Source of the DNA: Candidatus Rokuibacteriota bacterium
GTDB lineage: Bacteria; Methylomirabilota; Methylomirabilia; Rokubacteriales; CSP1-6
Direction of reading: 5' to 3'
DNA length: 49,214 nucleotides
Assembly: GCA_003220495.1 (NCBI GenBank)
Contig: QHSP01000053.1
Coordinates: 1 to 49,214 of the forward strand
Part shown: piece after piece, positions 48,963 to 49,214 of the stretch
Position numbering within the stretch: position 1 is the stretch's first letter
Layout of the letters: every line of letters starts with the position of its first letter
The notes under the pieces: model-generated
Told to the model about the DNA's origin: nothing
What the model saw: the letters and a program-made list of their open reading frames with translations, nothing else
The model's database searches: none
Translations under genes and position numbers: made by a program

Positions 48963-49214
48963 AGACCGGCCAGGGCGCGCAGGCGCGTGCCGGCGACGCC
49001 CATGATGCGCGCCTCGCCGCCAACGGCGCCGAGGCGTTTGTAGAACTCGAGGGCGCCCGCGTTCGCAGAGTGGACGGCCCACTCGAGCGATCCGCCGCCG
49101 AGGCGAACCGTCTCCGCCGCCACCGCGGCCATGAGGGCATGGCCGACGCCGCGCCCGCGCGCCGACGGCTTCACGAAGATGTCATGGAGCCACATCGCCC
49201 GGGCCGCGATGTCC
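48959..49214 (-). CDS. GNAT-family N-acetyltransferase (partial)
   Basis: Runs off the right end of the window; only the C-terminal about 85 residues are seen. MWLHDIFVKPSARGRGVGHALM contains the acetyl-CoA-binding RGxGxG/A loop of the GNAT fold, followed by LEWAVHSANAGALEFYKRLG, the classical NxxAxxFYxxxG motif. It ends at 48959-48961, overlapping the WD40 lipoprotein stop by 3 bases. Confidence 0.85.
   Translation of the reverse strand, partial: DIAARAMWLHDIFVKPSARGRGVGHALMAAVAAETVRLGGGSLEWAVHSANAGALEFYKRLGAVGGEARIMGVAGTRLRALAGL

Noticed and set aside
1-49214. CRISPR array, insertion sequence, prophage
   Set aside because: No regularly spaced repeats, transposase or phage genes were seen; the only mobile-element trace is the broken DUF222/HNH gene.

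Overview
The window is very GC-rich bacterial chromosomal DNA with dense genes on both strands, many GTG starts and many start/stop overlaps. The mix of amidohydrolases, an orphan ABC binding protein, a D-2-hydroxyacid dehydrogenase, xanthine-dehydrogenase-type and LLM-type oxidoreductases, secreted c-type cytochrome/propeller proteins and glycine-reductase-type selenoproteins suggests an uncultured soil or subsurface lineage such as Rokubacteria/Methylomirabilota. That is an inference: there is no rRNA or other phylogenetic marker here. No CRISPR array, insertion sequence, prophage or tRNA was recognised.

Layout. 0.3-2.2 kb: two secreted proteins and a decayed SBBP propeller repeat. 2.3-12.4 kb: the core of interest, a split glycine-reductase-like (Grd) locus. 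The first operon holds a D-2-hydroxyacid dehydrogenase, a GrdE-like protein, a GrdB-like selenoprotein and a DsbA/FrnE-type thiol oxidoreductase. A LysE exporter/AraC regulator pair follows, then GrdC, selenoprotein GrdA and two secreted proteins. 12.4-14.9 kb: an HprK-like kinase, a PqqD-like protein, a nucleotidyltransferase and a 56-residue Tat-leader peptide with a His-rich tail. 15-24.4 kb: solute-binding protein, 3-hydroxyanthranilate dioxygenase-like cupin, amidase, FAD oxidoreductase, M20-type hydrolase, ACMSD-like amidohydrolase, and a third selenoprotein of the UGSC type. 24.4-31.9 kb: carboxymuconolactone-decarboxylase-like protein, hybrid histidine kinase, serine beta-lactamase-like hydrolase, a broken DUF222/HNH gene, ThuA-like, isochorismatase-like and DUF1028 proteins. 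31.9-43.9 kb: alpha/beta hydrolases, a proline-racemase-family enzyme, an orphan molybdopterin hydroxylase subunit, a MetE-like protein, two cytochrome/propeller proteins facing each other across a strong hairpin, and an amidohydrolase. 43.9-49.2 kb: SDR, two lipoproteins (one frameshifted), LLM oxidoreductase, truncated YhhN, a 5'-3' exonuclease-like protein, a frameshifted WD40 lipoprotein and a partial GNAT.

The main result is three genes whose frames run through an internal UGA. All three UGAs sit at the family selenocysteine position: GrdB-like (UGA 6588-6590), GrdA (10755-10757) and UGSC (22973-22975). Automatic gene callers will split or truncate each of them. In the GrdB-like and UGSC genes a 6-bp hairpin lies just 3' of the UGA, as expected for a bacterial SECIS. 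The Grd set departs from the clostridial glycine reductase: the GrdE-like protein has no Cys in its cleavage-site region, the GrdB-like motif is UxxSxxC rather than UxxCxxC, and no GrdD gene is present in the window. A related but altered reductive system, possibly fed by the adjacent DsbA-like protein, is therefore more likely than classical Stickland glycine reduction. Its substrate cannot be read from the sequence.
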